Source of the DNA: Casuarius casuarius
Taxonomy: Eukaryota; Chordata; Aves; Casuariiformes; Casuariidae
NCBI GenBank assembly: GCA_003342895.1
Contig: PTFA01000198.1
Coordinates: 1,567,640 to 1,631,639 of the forward strand
DNA length: 64,000 nucleotides
Reading direction: 5' to 3'
A program made the position numbers and the translations under genes. The number at the start of each line of letters is the position of its first letter. The stretch's first letter is position 1. Positions 27,101-39,600 of this stretch are shown here, piece after piece. The notes under the pieces were generated by a model. The model was given only the letters and a program-made list of their open reading frames with translations. It did no database searches and was not told the DNA's origin.

Positions 27101-30100
27101 TAAAACATGGTTGGCCAACGTGGGCACCATACGGGAGAAGTGGGTATGTCCCTTGAGTAGCAGAGAAATAGAAGTGATGCTAAGTGTGGTACTTATTTTG
27201 CATTGTTTGGGAATTAAACCTATGAGTTTGTGTTGCAAGTCAGAAATGATGGAGTAGGGATCAGGGCAGTTCCTGCCCGTAAAAATTGAAGAAGTATTAA
27301 TGGCATTTACAAGGCATTCATGAGATCTTGTCTGTAATAGTTTATGCGGCGCTGGGCACCCACATTTGAGAAAGATATATTTAAACTGGAGCAGGTCCAG
27401 GGATGATGAGGGAACAGGCAGAGACTGAAAGCTTAGATAAGCTCCTAACAAAATGAAGTCTGGGAGAGATCGATGCTGCCTGTAAATACCAGGGAAAGGA
27501 AGGAACTCCTTAAAATAGCCACAAGAACAAATGGGCATAAAGTAGCCGTGAATAAGGTACGCTGGAGCAGAAGGCTTTGAGGCATGGGGGCCAGCTTCTG
27601 GGAGAGCTTTGGAGGGAGGATCGTGGAAGAGTGCGTACAGTGCTGCGCAGCAGCGGAGAACTGGGCTTGGTGCCCTGGGATGTCTTCTCCAACCTCTGTC
27701 CTCCAAGCCAGCTTTACCTGGCTTTACCCCTTCACAAGCGAAATAACTGCCAGAAGTCCCAGCGCAAGGTGCCGGGGCAGTGCTGAGGGAACCCCGGTGC
27801 CTTCGCGTCCCCACGCGGCTCCCGGCAGCTGCGCTCGCGCGGCTCCCTGCCTAGACCAGGAAGTGCAAAGGTGAAAAACTGCTTCAAATAAACCAGCTTT
27901 TAAGTGTATTTTAAATTTACTGCACATCGGAGCTTAAAAGGTGAAGGTTTAGTGCGGTTGTTCATTTATCTTTACACTCCTTCAGGGCTGGAAGCTTTAT
28001 TTTGGTGGGGAATTTCAGCTGTAAGGTTAGGGACTTGCAAAAAAAAAGGAAAAAAAGCTCTATTTTCTGCTTGCCATTCAGGATCCTTCCTGGAAATGTT
28101 TTTCTTGTTATTCTTCTACAGGGTGTGTGAATGCAAAACATACACACGCCTCTTTTAGGCCTATAAATTTTTAATGTGTACGACATAAATAATAGCTGGC
28201 CAGCGTGGACTTTGCTGGGGCAGGCTTGGAAGCCGTCGGTGAATCACGGAGATAAGCCGATGACTAATGGGGACGGGCAGGTCAGAAAGGAGGAGGAAGC
28301 CTGCGTAGCTCGCAGGGCAAGGCAGAAGCCACCTGGCTGCTGCCACTCGCGAGCTCGTGCTCTCTGAGCGGGGTCCGGGCGCTGCCGCGTGGCTCCTGCG
28401 TGGGTGGGAGCGGCGGGGCCACATCCGAATCCCTCAGAGTTTTCTTTCGCATCCTGCTTTCCAGGGGAACGGTCTTGCAAAGGCTGTGGCATTTGATTGT
28501 TTGCAAACAGTGAGCTCTGAACTCTGGCTTTCCAGGTATCTGGTAGATTAATACCCAGCAGGAGTTTGGCTGTATTTGGGGTGCTGCTGACGTTGCTGTG
28601 TAGCCACTGAATTCTTGGATGCTGCTTTGAAGGTGCCTTTGCAGCAGACTGTGGATTATTGGCTCTTACACATATCTCAGGTTTTGTGCTTTTGCAGCAT
28701 TTCACTGAAAGAAGTTCCTCANGGCCAGTAAGCATTTTCACTCAGTGTGAACTCCTCAAAGCACCATACGTGACATGCACACTGCATATGAACGTGTAAG
28801 ACTGTATTCAGGCATGTATGTAACGCAGAATGTCAGAAAACAAAAATAAATGGTATATAGACCAGGGCCATCAGAGGTTTTCGACACTGCGCAAGTAAAT
28901 TCAAGTCAAGTGCAGATGAAGTTTAGCTCTGCGTAGGTCTACGTGCAAGNTGGTAAACTCTTTATTGAACATGAATTTTGTAGGCGCTGGTAACAGCATG
29001 TGCAGAAACTGCAAGTGAAGCTTTCGTGACGGAGACACTGAGTTAGGATAAGCACTATGTGATGTCAGTTCAGGAGTGCCAAATTCCAGTAACCTGGCTG
29101 GAAATAATTTAAGGTGAAGTTTAAATCAGGCATTTTTGTATTTCACTGGAACTACGAGGTGCAGCAGTTCCCCAGCTTTAGGTATTAGGTGATAAAACCA
29201 AATCAATGCGAGAGTAACTTCTGCTGCTCCCACGAAGCAGTGGGCCCAAATTCCTCTCATTAGCTCCTCCCCAGCTAAATTAAACCCATCATGAAATAGT
29301 CAGTTGGGTTTTTGTGTGAAGACTTTTTTTGTGGATAGAGTGAACTTCCAGAAGGTTTGTCAGTTAGGCTCTTGGAGAAGCCAGGCGCTCTGATGAGGCT
29401 GTGGTCTGTCAGGCTGGTTACTCTGGTTTAGGTCTGCCAAGGTCTGATTTGAGGGACCCAGAGTCCCCTCTCCCGTTTCCGAGACTGGGCAGTGGCCGAG
29501 GGTTGGAGCGGAGCGCCGGCGAACAGGAGCTCGGGCAGCGGGCACTGCCGAGCGGGGCACATCGCCACCGAGCACTGACCCGCCGTGCCGNGCAGGCTGA
29601 AGATCGAAGCTCTCAGCAATTTCAGGCAGGCCCCAGGTTGCTCTGGTTTTTTTTTCTTTACTTTTTTGTTTTGTTTATGGGGGGGGGGTATTTTTCCCGA
29701 GAAGCTGCCGTGTCCTCTTCATAGGTCGCAGTGCAGGGGGCAAAGCGGCAAAATCAAAGGCTGAAAGCGAGTATGTTCTGGTTCACCTTCGTTAGGCAAA
29801 GTCATATTGCAGGGTGTAGAAAGAGGAACCGATCGGGTTGCTGCTGCCAGGCTTTCCCCGTCTGCAGGAGAGCCGGCGTTTCCGTCCCTGTGCCGACGTC
29901 GCGGCCAAGGCTGGAGGCCGGCGTGCGAGGAGGACATGCCCCACTGCAGCACCAGCAGGCCTGCCGCCCTCCTCCTGTTCCCAAAAAGCTGCCAAGCCTG
30001 GGGTCTCGGCACGTGCTGTGTCAGCGCTGCAGGTGGGAAGTCGCATCTTTTTCCCAGGCAGTGAGGTGGGCAGTGAGCCTGCGCGCAGGTCTTCTGCTCC

Positions 30101-33100
30101 CGGCGGTGGGAGGGCCGTCGATGGCAAACGGAGCGAGGGAAAGCCATTTAAAAGGGTCAGGCAGCGTGGTTGTGAACACCTGCAGATGAGGAAAATACTT
30201 CTGAGGTTACTGAAGCAATAGTGGAGCTCGGTGAGCGCCAAGGAGCCCGGTGGCTTTGCAGGACCCTGATGCCGTGGGGAGGAGAAACCCCCTTCCCCGC
30301 GGAGGCCCCAGCCCGTGGAGCATGGTTCTTGCCCGCGGCCCNGGCAGTCGCAGCAATGCTGGTGGCCCCGGGGTCCGAGGCCAGTCTGGTTTTTAAGTTA
30401 CTTATAGCACTGCAGAAAACCCCTCTGAGAGCGGGAGAAGTGTGTATAATGAGTAAGAAGTCTTTACCNGATTTTTTGTACACTTCTTGCATGCGTTATA
30501 ATGTTTTAATTCTAAAGACCTCAGACTCACCTTCCTAGTGGTGGGGAGAGCGTGGATGCATGGGAGAGAAGAGCAAACGTATTTACGGAAATGCAGAAAA
30601 GAGTTACAGAACGAAATAATAATTTTGTGTGTTTTGTCATTAGAAAAATGCACTTCTGTGCCAGGCTTGCTGCTGTAGCCTGTATATTCAACTTGGGAGC
30701 CCGGGCAGCCCTGCTCCGTTGCAAACAGATGCTTGTGACTCGGGTGCGAAGCAGGTAGGGGTTATTTTGGAAGGTTTGCACAGTACGAGTTACGCTGTAG
30801 TTGGGTTTGCTGCTGTCAGCTCACAGAGCGGTGCAAAGGGAATTAGCCATGCCTGTCTCATCAACTTCTGTGAAATCTCAACTAAATTTCCAGGTGTTTC
30901 CTTGTAGTTACCTTCTCCAGCTAATTCTGTCTTGCGCCGTCCAGCACATTTTTGCCTTCTGTTGCTTCAGTGAGGGAAGAGTCTCCGCACTCAGACAAAT
31001 TCCANGTGCGCAGACAAAGGTACTTATTAATGTGCAAATTAAAATTATTTATGCCAAAGATGTCCATAAACTGTTTTCCACCAGAACAGCATAAAATTTG
31101 GTTGATCTGCGTCACTCAAACTGAATGGAAGAGAGCCTGTGCTAGAAATAATCACAGAGGAATAGCACTGAGAGCTGTAATGTACACTGTACACTGTAAT
31201 GTACACTGTAATGTACACAGCTGTAATGCTCTAAGCACACAAAAATGTTAGTAACATAGGAAAGAAGCAAACTGCATAATAATGCATGAAGAAATGATTT
31301 ACTTCAAGGTTTCTCCTCTTCTCTGTGCGTATAAGACAGCAAATTGTGCCCGCTTGCTCAGTTTTCAAGGGCTTTTTCCCTTTCCTCTTAAACTTTCAGC
31401 TTTGGTCCTGGAGACTCGCTGGGTGGAGACTTGCACGAGCACGTAAGAGCTTTTGCCATGGATTTTATTCAAATCCTTGATGAGTATGGTTTGATCTTTT
31501 GTTCTCCCTTTTGAACTCTCCCAAAACAAAGAAAGATGATGTGAACCCATTTACTCCTCTTCGAATAAACCTGGTGGAGCCGATACCCCAAATCTCCCCN
31601 CTCTCTCCTGGAGGAAGCTGTGCTGGAGGAGGACCAGCACTGCGGACCTGGGGGCTCATCCTTTTTCAGGCTTGGAAATGCGTAACCTTCTGTCACCTGC
31701 TATGGGGTGACATGTGCCCTGGTCATTCCTTAAGCTGCTGTCCCGTATTCATCTGTTCAAAGCCATCGTTAAGTGTGTGGACTTTAAANCAAAACCAGCT
31801 GCAGCCGAAATGCCGCTTGGCTAGTGTCGGGTCGGCCGGGCACGGCAGCACCATCTCCCCATCCGGTGACCTGAGCAGCCGCAGGTAACCTGCTGGGCTG
31901 GGGCTGCACAATTTCTGCCCATGCTAAATGTGTCCCAGGGCCATCAAAGGTTTTTGACACTAAGAAATTCAAGTCAAGAGCAGATGAAGTTTAGCTCTGT
32001 GTTGGTCTTTAGCCTGTTGCCCATGCTCACTTCTCCTCTTCCCTGCACCTTCTTTCCAGTGCTTCAATCCTTCCTTACTTATTAAGGGGGCTTCCTTATC
32101 TACTAGGTTGAAAAACGCCAATAACAGGCCAAAACTTCCAGTCTGCTTGCTTTCTTTCCTGGGATTGTTTGGGAAAAAAATCCAAAATGACAGAGGAATA
32201 AGGTCATGAAATGATGAAATGTGACCTAAGAGAGGACACACCACTTAACCACGCAGCTACGCGCTCTCCTCAGAGGCTCAGAGCCGCGGCAGAGTGCGGT
32301 TCAGCCCTCCTGTCATGAAACGCAGCGCTGCAGGTCTCTGGGCAGCGCTCGTGACCGCATCTGTGGTGGCCTCATGCTTGCTTTTTTTTCCCTGCCCTTT
32401 CTGGATGAGCTCTGGAAGTTTATCCTTGGTAAATTCATGAGGGCATTGCACCCTTGCTGGGTAGCTTTTGGCAGTGGCAGGCTTGTCATCTTTTGCCTTG
32501 CAGGAGAAACGTGTCAGTTTGGCTGTTGGGGGCTGACTGAGTGCTTAGCAAGTGCCACTTCTGCTACGCAGTCCAGGACGTTGCATGTGAAACCACATGC
32601 ACAGCCCCCAGACGAGCTAAAAGCAGGAGTAGTGCTTAGTCTGCAAGGCTCTGGGTTCCCCTGGATGTTTTATGCAGATTGGCTCAGCTCTTATTACTGT
32701 GCCTGTACAATACATACTTTTTAAAAAGTAAAAGGATCACAAGTGAGTTTGGAATGAGAGAAAAAGCAAGCGGCAAGCACGCCTGATGTTGCTGCTTANC
32801 CGTGCCACCTCCAGTGTTTGGCATGCTTTCTGCCGTCAGGTGAGTCATAGCACCGGCCTTATTTCAAAGATGACTTGTTTTCCTTTCTGTAATACTCTTA
32901 TGTATTAGTGCTAATAATACTTTAACAAGTGGAAATTGTCATTAGAGAAGATTTCTGATAACCTAGCTTGTCCTACCTTGCTTCTAAGGTGGCCGCGGAG
33001 GTGGCCACGGCGCACCTGGGCAAGGCCNTGATTTGAAGGTGGCGGCAGAAAAACTGCCTCTGCCTGTTTGCTTGGCAGGAAAAAGGTTTAAGGGATAGAA

Positions 33101-33599
33101 GGGAAATGATTTAAACTTAACCCTCGCTAACNTGGGGTAGGAGCCAGCTGTCTGTCTCAGCCCGTCCCAGAGCGTTGTATATCTTCGGTGAAACCTCCTT
33201 TTGGTCCCAGATCTGATCGAGTTACAACGCTGTGCAGTAAANCCACTGCTTCCTTCACTGCCTGGGATAATGGAAAAATCTTTAATAATTCAGGGGATTA
33301 ACTCTGTTCTCNGAGTGGTGGATTTGGCAGCAAAAAGCTCAGAAGCAGAGAGGGCTCCTGGGTGGGCCGAGCGGGCGTCCCCCGCGCTGACTGTGAGGTC
33401 CTCTCCCCGCAGATAGTGATGTACATCGGCCAGGTCTCCAAGGACATCCTGAAGTGGCCCCGGCCCCTCTCACCGCCCGTGGTGAAGCTGGAGAGGAGGG
33501 TGGATGCAGAATTCGGGATGCCGTCCACCCACGCCATGGCAGCTACTGCCGTCTCCTTCTCCTTTCTGATCGCAACCATGAACCAGTACAAGGTAAGGG

Positions 33600-33630
<31 letters not shown>

Positions 33631-36600
33631 GCATTTGGCTGCTTCCCCTAAGCTGCAGAAAGCACTAACAAATCCAAAGCTGTTGCCACTTCTGGAGGAG
33701 CTCCCTGTATTTCCACAGGCATATGCTTTTCCGTGTAGTTACCCATAGTTGGCAGATAGTAGATTCCAAAAGAAATTTAGTGGAAATGTCCCTTCTGTAG
33801 CACGAAAAGGACTCAGGGTGACTCGTGGGTTGTGCTACCACGCTGAGGCTTGGGAGCTTGCTGCGTGACCGCCTGCCGCCCTGCCTGGTGGGGCCTGCGG
33901 GAGCCCTGGTGCCGTCGCGGAGGATCCCTGCGCGAGCATTGGGGTGCCCATGTGCTGTCTGCGCCAAGCACGCCTAGCTCCACATCGGGAAATGCCAGCT
34001 GCCCCGGGAACCCAAGGAGCTGCGTGGCACCTCATGTGCTGGGTGAGGCAGGAAGAGCATCCTTGGAAATCTCCTTGTGTTGGACTAACAGCACCTAGCG
34101 CAATTTGTTTTCCAGACAAGCAGCATCAGTTCCACGGTGCTGTTGCTGTGGGCTGCTTCGGGAGATCTCATAATTATTTCCCTAAACTTGAGCCTTTTAT
34201 TTTTCTAAAAGGATTGTCTCCTGGATCTTGCAGACTCCTTTCTCCATGATGCTTATTTTTATTTCATTTTATGAATCCTAATGCTTATTTCCTGTATTCT
34301 AGCAATAATAGCTTGCTGGCTCCATCATACTGAAATGTGTTTCTCCACCTTCTCCAGTGTGTTTCAGAGACGAGCCCCTGTAACCAAGGGGGCCTTGGTC
34401 TGGCTGGGTGCTTCTCAGTGTCTGAGCGTCCCTGGTTGTCCTCTCCAGGACACACTGGGTAGTTCCAGCATAAGTGCAGGAACAAAGTGTGACCACCCAT
34501 TTGGTAAAAGTTATGGGGCTCTAAATAGTGGAGATGGACTCCAGTTTTTGTTTAGAAGAGGATACAGTGGTTTTACATAATTCTGGTTATAAGAAGTGAG
34601 AACCTTGACACAGAGGTCTTCTAAGTAGATCAGATCCGAGGAAAAATCTGTTGTCCAGCCTCTCCTGAAGGCTGCGTTGTCTTTCTAGCTGTGCGCTGTT
34701 CAGAAGGCAGCAGTGCCTCAGCAGATCTGCCCGAAGGACCAGGTTAGCNGTACTTTCTCCCTTTTCTCAGTCGATAGCTAACAGTGGGGTGCATAGCTCT
34801 TCACAGGCAGTCTCACACTCATTGGAAACTGCCGTGAAACAGTAAAGCTGCTGTAAAATAATTAAATGATTTAATTGCCTCTATTAAGAAGGAAAAATCC
34901 ACCAGCACATTATGCTGCCATCTTCCAAAGCTGCCCTGGTAATCAATTACTGACCTGGACTAGCTCCCAGCCTGCCTGCCGAAGAGAGGATAAAGCAGAT
35001 GTAAATACTCTGAAGGCTTAGAGAAGTGAGGAAAAAATAGTGCGTTATGAATTGGGAGTGACATCTGTAGGCAGGGTCTGAACTATCTATATCGGGTCTA
35101 GAATATGCCAGAGGGAAAGGGTCAGAAGTGAGTTGTTATGCTTAAGAGATTTGTAGAAGAGTTTTTGCCCTGACCTATAGCCACTGTGGTCATCTATTCA
35201 GTCAGGAGACTCTTGGGAGTCTGTGTGTCAAATTGGGTGAATTTATTGCATTTTTCTATATTTAGTTTTGTTTTATTTTTCAGAAAAACATCCCTTATGG
35301 ACTAAAATGAGTCCACCAAACTCATCTTGAGCGGAACCCTAAGAGAGGATTCGAATGAGTACATTAAGTGCTAATGTGTTAAGCTTATTCTTTACCAAAT
35401 GTGNTTTTTTTTTTCCTTTTTAAAATGCTGATTTTTTTTTTTTCAACACTTGCTTCCATGTTATTGGGCAACTCAGAGAGGGAATCATGTGAAAACAGCT
35501 TTGTAAGAAGATTGTTTATCTTTAAATGTGACAGGAAAGAGTGGCCCTGACTGCTCTAATAACTGGATCATCACTTCAGCCTAGACATTGATTTTTCCCT
35601 CCCACCCTGCTGCTTGAGAACTATTGATCAGGTCAGACTCGGGTATCGCTTTTCTCTCCCAGGTGATCAGAGGCAGCAGTTAAACCTTGGTGGTTNCTCG
35701 TAGGATGTGCTCTGCCTTTCTCTTTTCTTTAAGGTCTTTGCTAGCATTTAGAGCCAGGTCTACTGCATTTTGCACAGGGACGTCGAGGGGACCAGCTCTG
35801 CAAATGTCCCATATTGCCCAGGCTTCTCACGCTCAGCCTGGCCCCTGCAGAGCGGGGCAGGCCGTCCCTGACCGCAGGGGTGGCAGGTCGGCCGATGCTA
35901 GGTCCTTAGGTCAGGCTGGCTGTCCGGATACTGTATTTCAGATATATACTGGCGTTAAAGTGGATAAGGGGTAACGTGTGTGTTTTCTCTTTCTGCAGTA
36001 CCCGTTCGAGCTGGGGCTGATGGGAGCGTTCGTGTTTTCCACCCTGGTGTGCCTCAGCAGGCTCTACACGGGGATGCACACCGTGCTGGTAAGGAGAGCG
36101 GCCCCCGTGCCGCCCACGTCTCTGTGGTCTCATTACGCACCCTCGTGTGCCCAACGCGATTCCCGTTTCCGAATCTTCAAATGATGTACATCTTGCCTCN
36201 GCTGTGGCACTGCAGGAATATATAAGTAATGCCACTAAATTTTAGGCTGTGCGTTCAAAGGCGGTTGGGAGGAAACCCCCAGGCTACTGCTATTTGAATG
36301 CGAAAGGGAATTGTGTGTGCAATTAAGGAACCTGACAGCATGTGGGAGTTAGTAGTCCCGTGTTTTGAAATTTTAATTGTGAAGANTGCACTTGAGCAAC
36401 TTCACGCTGCTGTGTAGCTCAGCTCTTTGGGCAATAGGATCAGTGCTGTCAGCAGGAAGCCCTGCGGGCTGGGTCTGCCCGGGAGTGCCGGGGAGGAATA
36501 GCAGCTCCGTGAGTCATGCCGGCTGCCAGCCATGGTAAAACTTGACAACTAAGCTGTCTGCTGGGGACTGAGGAGTAGCAGGTTTCATATCACCATGCAG

Positions 36601-39600
36601 GGACGTGAGAGCTTAAAAAATTATTATGACAAGCTTCGAAAAGTATTAAACTGGCAGGAAACTCAAAGGACCTAGATGCACAAGTACTTCATCCAAAAAT
36701 ACTCATAAAGTATCCATGACCCTTTGTAGGATAAACCTGTAGGCCATGGTGTTTCAGAGAAAATGATGTCCATCCTGCTTTAGGAGCAGATTTTGGCATA
36801 ACCTTGATTACAAAGTGGCTTCCTGATGAGAGGGACTGTTAGACATCTGTTGCGCGTAGCGGTCAGGGTAGTGATCCAAGTCCCTAAGTGTGACCACAGA
36901 CTTCCAGCTGGCTCCATGCGTGTGTCTGGTGCGCATTGTGCGTTGGTTGCACAGGAAGAAATATTACATCTTTTATTAAGTAATAATCATGTTTGCTCTA
37001 ATAAAGAGAGTTGATGAAATCAAAAAGAGAGCCCTTATGAGATTAAGGTTATCCATAAAATATGGCCTGACCTTCCTTTCCAGCCCTGGTGGATCCAAAC
37101 AATATCTTAAATCTAAGCTGGAGACATCCTTTCTTAACTAGTGACCTCAAGTCAATCAGTAAAAATTCTTAGCATATTTTCCTTGCTGTTCCACGATAAT
37201 GAAGGACGTCTCTAAATTTAGATGGATTTTAGGGTAAAGAAGAAAAAGTCCTTTGTGCCTTTGACACCATAAAAAAGGCTTTAAAATAAAAAAGCTCCTC
37301 AGTTCCACTGTGAGAAGTCCTGCCCGTCAATAGGCCAAACAGGCTTCGCTTGGGTCTTCGCCTCGCGAGGTCTCGCGGGGGCGGGAGCGGGGAGGAGCGC
37401 TTGGCACGGTCGCTGCTTCGCTGGTGCGGCCCCATCCTGGNTGTCGACTTTCCCCATGCAGTTCAGGATTCCCTACGAACAGCAACGTGCTTCAGAGCCC
37501 CCGGGCTGCGGGCGCGGGCCTGACCCAGCCGAGCCGCCGGCCAAAATGGCGGTGCTGGGCCACCATTTCCTTCTCCCCAGCGCTTTTGCCAAATTGACTT
37601 CTCACTAGGTTCTCAACAGAAAATGAATACGGAAAGGATATTATTACGCATTAAGTGATCATAATATTTTTATTAAAGCAAACAAACAAGTGAAATGTAT
37701 CCAGTGACGTCACGAACGTTTCCGAGTTCGGGGGCAGCGAACAGCCGGCGAGGGAGGGCTGCCGCTTGGCGTTGCCCGTGCGTCAGGAGCGGCCTCAAAG
37801 CGGGGGGAGCCAGCAGCTTGCACCACTCGTAGATAACTCAATGACTACAGCCTTCCTTCAGGCCCTGGAGATGAGGCTGTGCTGTGTTCGCGGAGAGGCA
37901 GGCAGGAGGCAGGGCCTTCCCCGGCCTGTCAGATCCCAGATCACGGAGTCTGGAGAGTGGCAACGGGCGCGTTTGGGGTTGTCAGGAAAAGGCGACGTAA
38001 AACTTTGGAGTCTAGTTCTGAAGCAGAGGGTCCGTAGTTTTAAAGAGACTGTTTTTAAGGAACAAAGAGCAATCGGAGACACTTGGACTGGGACATTTTT
38101 TTTCCAGACATTTGTGCTTTGAATATCCCTTCACTCTCTGTCTTAAAACTTCAGCCTAATTTTTGGTCCCGCTCTCAGCGAGATGAACAAGTTTTCTTCT
38201 CTAACCATTGCTGGAGCATGTCTGAGTCATCTCGTATTTGCGATGATGAACGATGGTGTTCATTTGGGCACACAGTATCCCCCAAAGATACGAGAAACAC
38301 CACGCGGGTCACATTCAGGAGGACTCGACCCGCTGTGGATGATCCTCAAAGCAAGGGGGAGGCGGGGAGGCTTTTGTCCTTCCTTTAACCCTTCAGGGCA
38401 GTGATAGCAGTTCCTTAATGCCCCAAGCTAATGGATTTTGCATTAGCTGTCGCAGGAGCCCCGGGTTGTCCCNGGCCGTGACTCACCAGCCCGGCTCCAG
38501 CAGGTGACGGGAGCTTAGGGGAGCAGGCAGCCGCTTGAGAGCCACGTTTAACCTCGTGAGCAGCCTGCTAACGCNGCAGTTCCCCATCGTGCAGCCCTGG
38601 TTTAAGAGCAGTAATGTTCTGTGCTGGCCAGCACTGGCGGTAGGGTGGAAGGAGAAATCAAAAGGTCCTTTTTTTTAATGATAAATTCAATAGATTAGAT
38701 TCAATCTTGATGCCCTTATTGCAAATTACGCTACCGTAAAGACAGAGGATTGGGTAGCGGGCACCCTGCTCATTTCTATGCTGTATCTCAGTTTTTTTTA
38801 ATAACACCATTAATCCTGAAATTGTCTTAAATATTATAAAGCTGATAAACAGCATATTGGCATCATTTTACACTGTGTGGCAGTACAGTCCTCACAGGGC
38901 GAAGCAGGGTGTCTCTTGAGAGTAGAAAGCCAACAATATGTTTCTGTTTAGAAGAGCCAGTATAGCATAACCCTATTTCTAAGTGAAACCATGAAGGGAA
39001 TTCAGGCATTAAGTGACTACATACAAGACAGAGCAGGAAAAGTCTTATTATTGCTTTGACTGGAAATACCAGCATGCCACCACTGAATGCCACCGCGTTT
39101 GGGTGCCATTTGATGCCCTGGGGGTCTTTTATCAGTGTTTGCAATTCCAGCCTTCAGCCCGAGTTTAATTGTAATGGGAAGAGTATAAAATGGTCTTGCC
39201 TTCAAAAAGCCAAACCGCATGGTTTTGCAATCCTCAAATAATCTGCCGTAAAATCCTGTACCAAAAGTTCAGCACCAGACATGCGCCGATAGTGCTGCTG
39301 CCAGCTTTGGACCGCGTGAGGACATGCCCAATTTTCCTGGGAAAAGTCCCCAAAGTAGCGTTTGTTGAACCACTGCTACTGCCCTGTGCACAAGCATAAG
39401 TCAGCGGTATTTAAAATAGCTCAAATCCTGTATCTAATGTATCGCATGCAACTGGATATTTATGTCGATTGTTTTTATTTACATACTTTCCTGTAGTACA
39501 GGAAAATAGCTAAAACTTGCAGCATTAGAAACCTGATACTGGTTTATTCTTTAGGTAGCAAAGCAAAATTCCTCCTTTCCAGTTAAAATAGATAGAAATA

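Larger units (their letters stand above)
24121..33412 (+). other. SGPP2: SGPP2 intron 2
   Basis: About 9.3 kb of intron with GTAAGT and CAG ends. It holds a CR1-like 3' fragment, two copies of a ~75-bp interspersed element, a 12-mer tandem repeat and several short CpG-rich patches (24440-24720, 27580-27860, 29480-29600, 29840-30130). No exon between the two recognised ones is needed, because they join in frame to give the family sequence. Confidence 0.85.

Noticed and set aside
26876..27814. 312-codon open frame on the minus strand
   Set aside because: It runs antisense across a CR1-like 3' fragment, shows no domain, is rich in Ser, Leu and Pro as expected from reverse-reading, and ends in GC-rich non-coding sequence.
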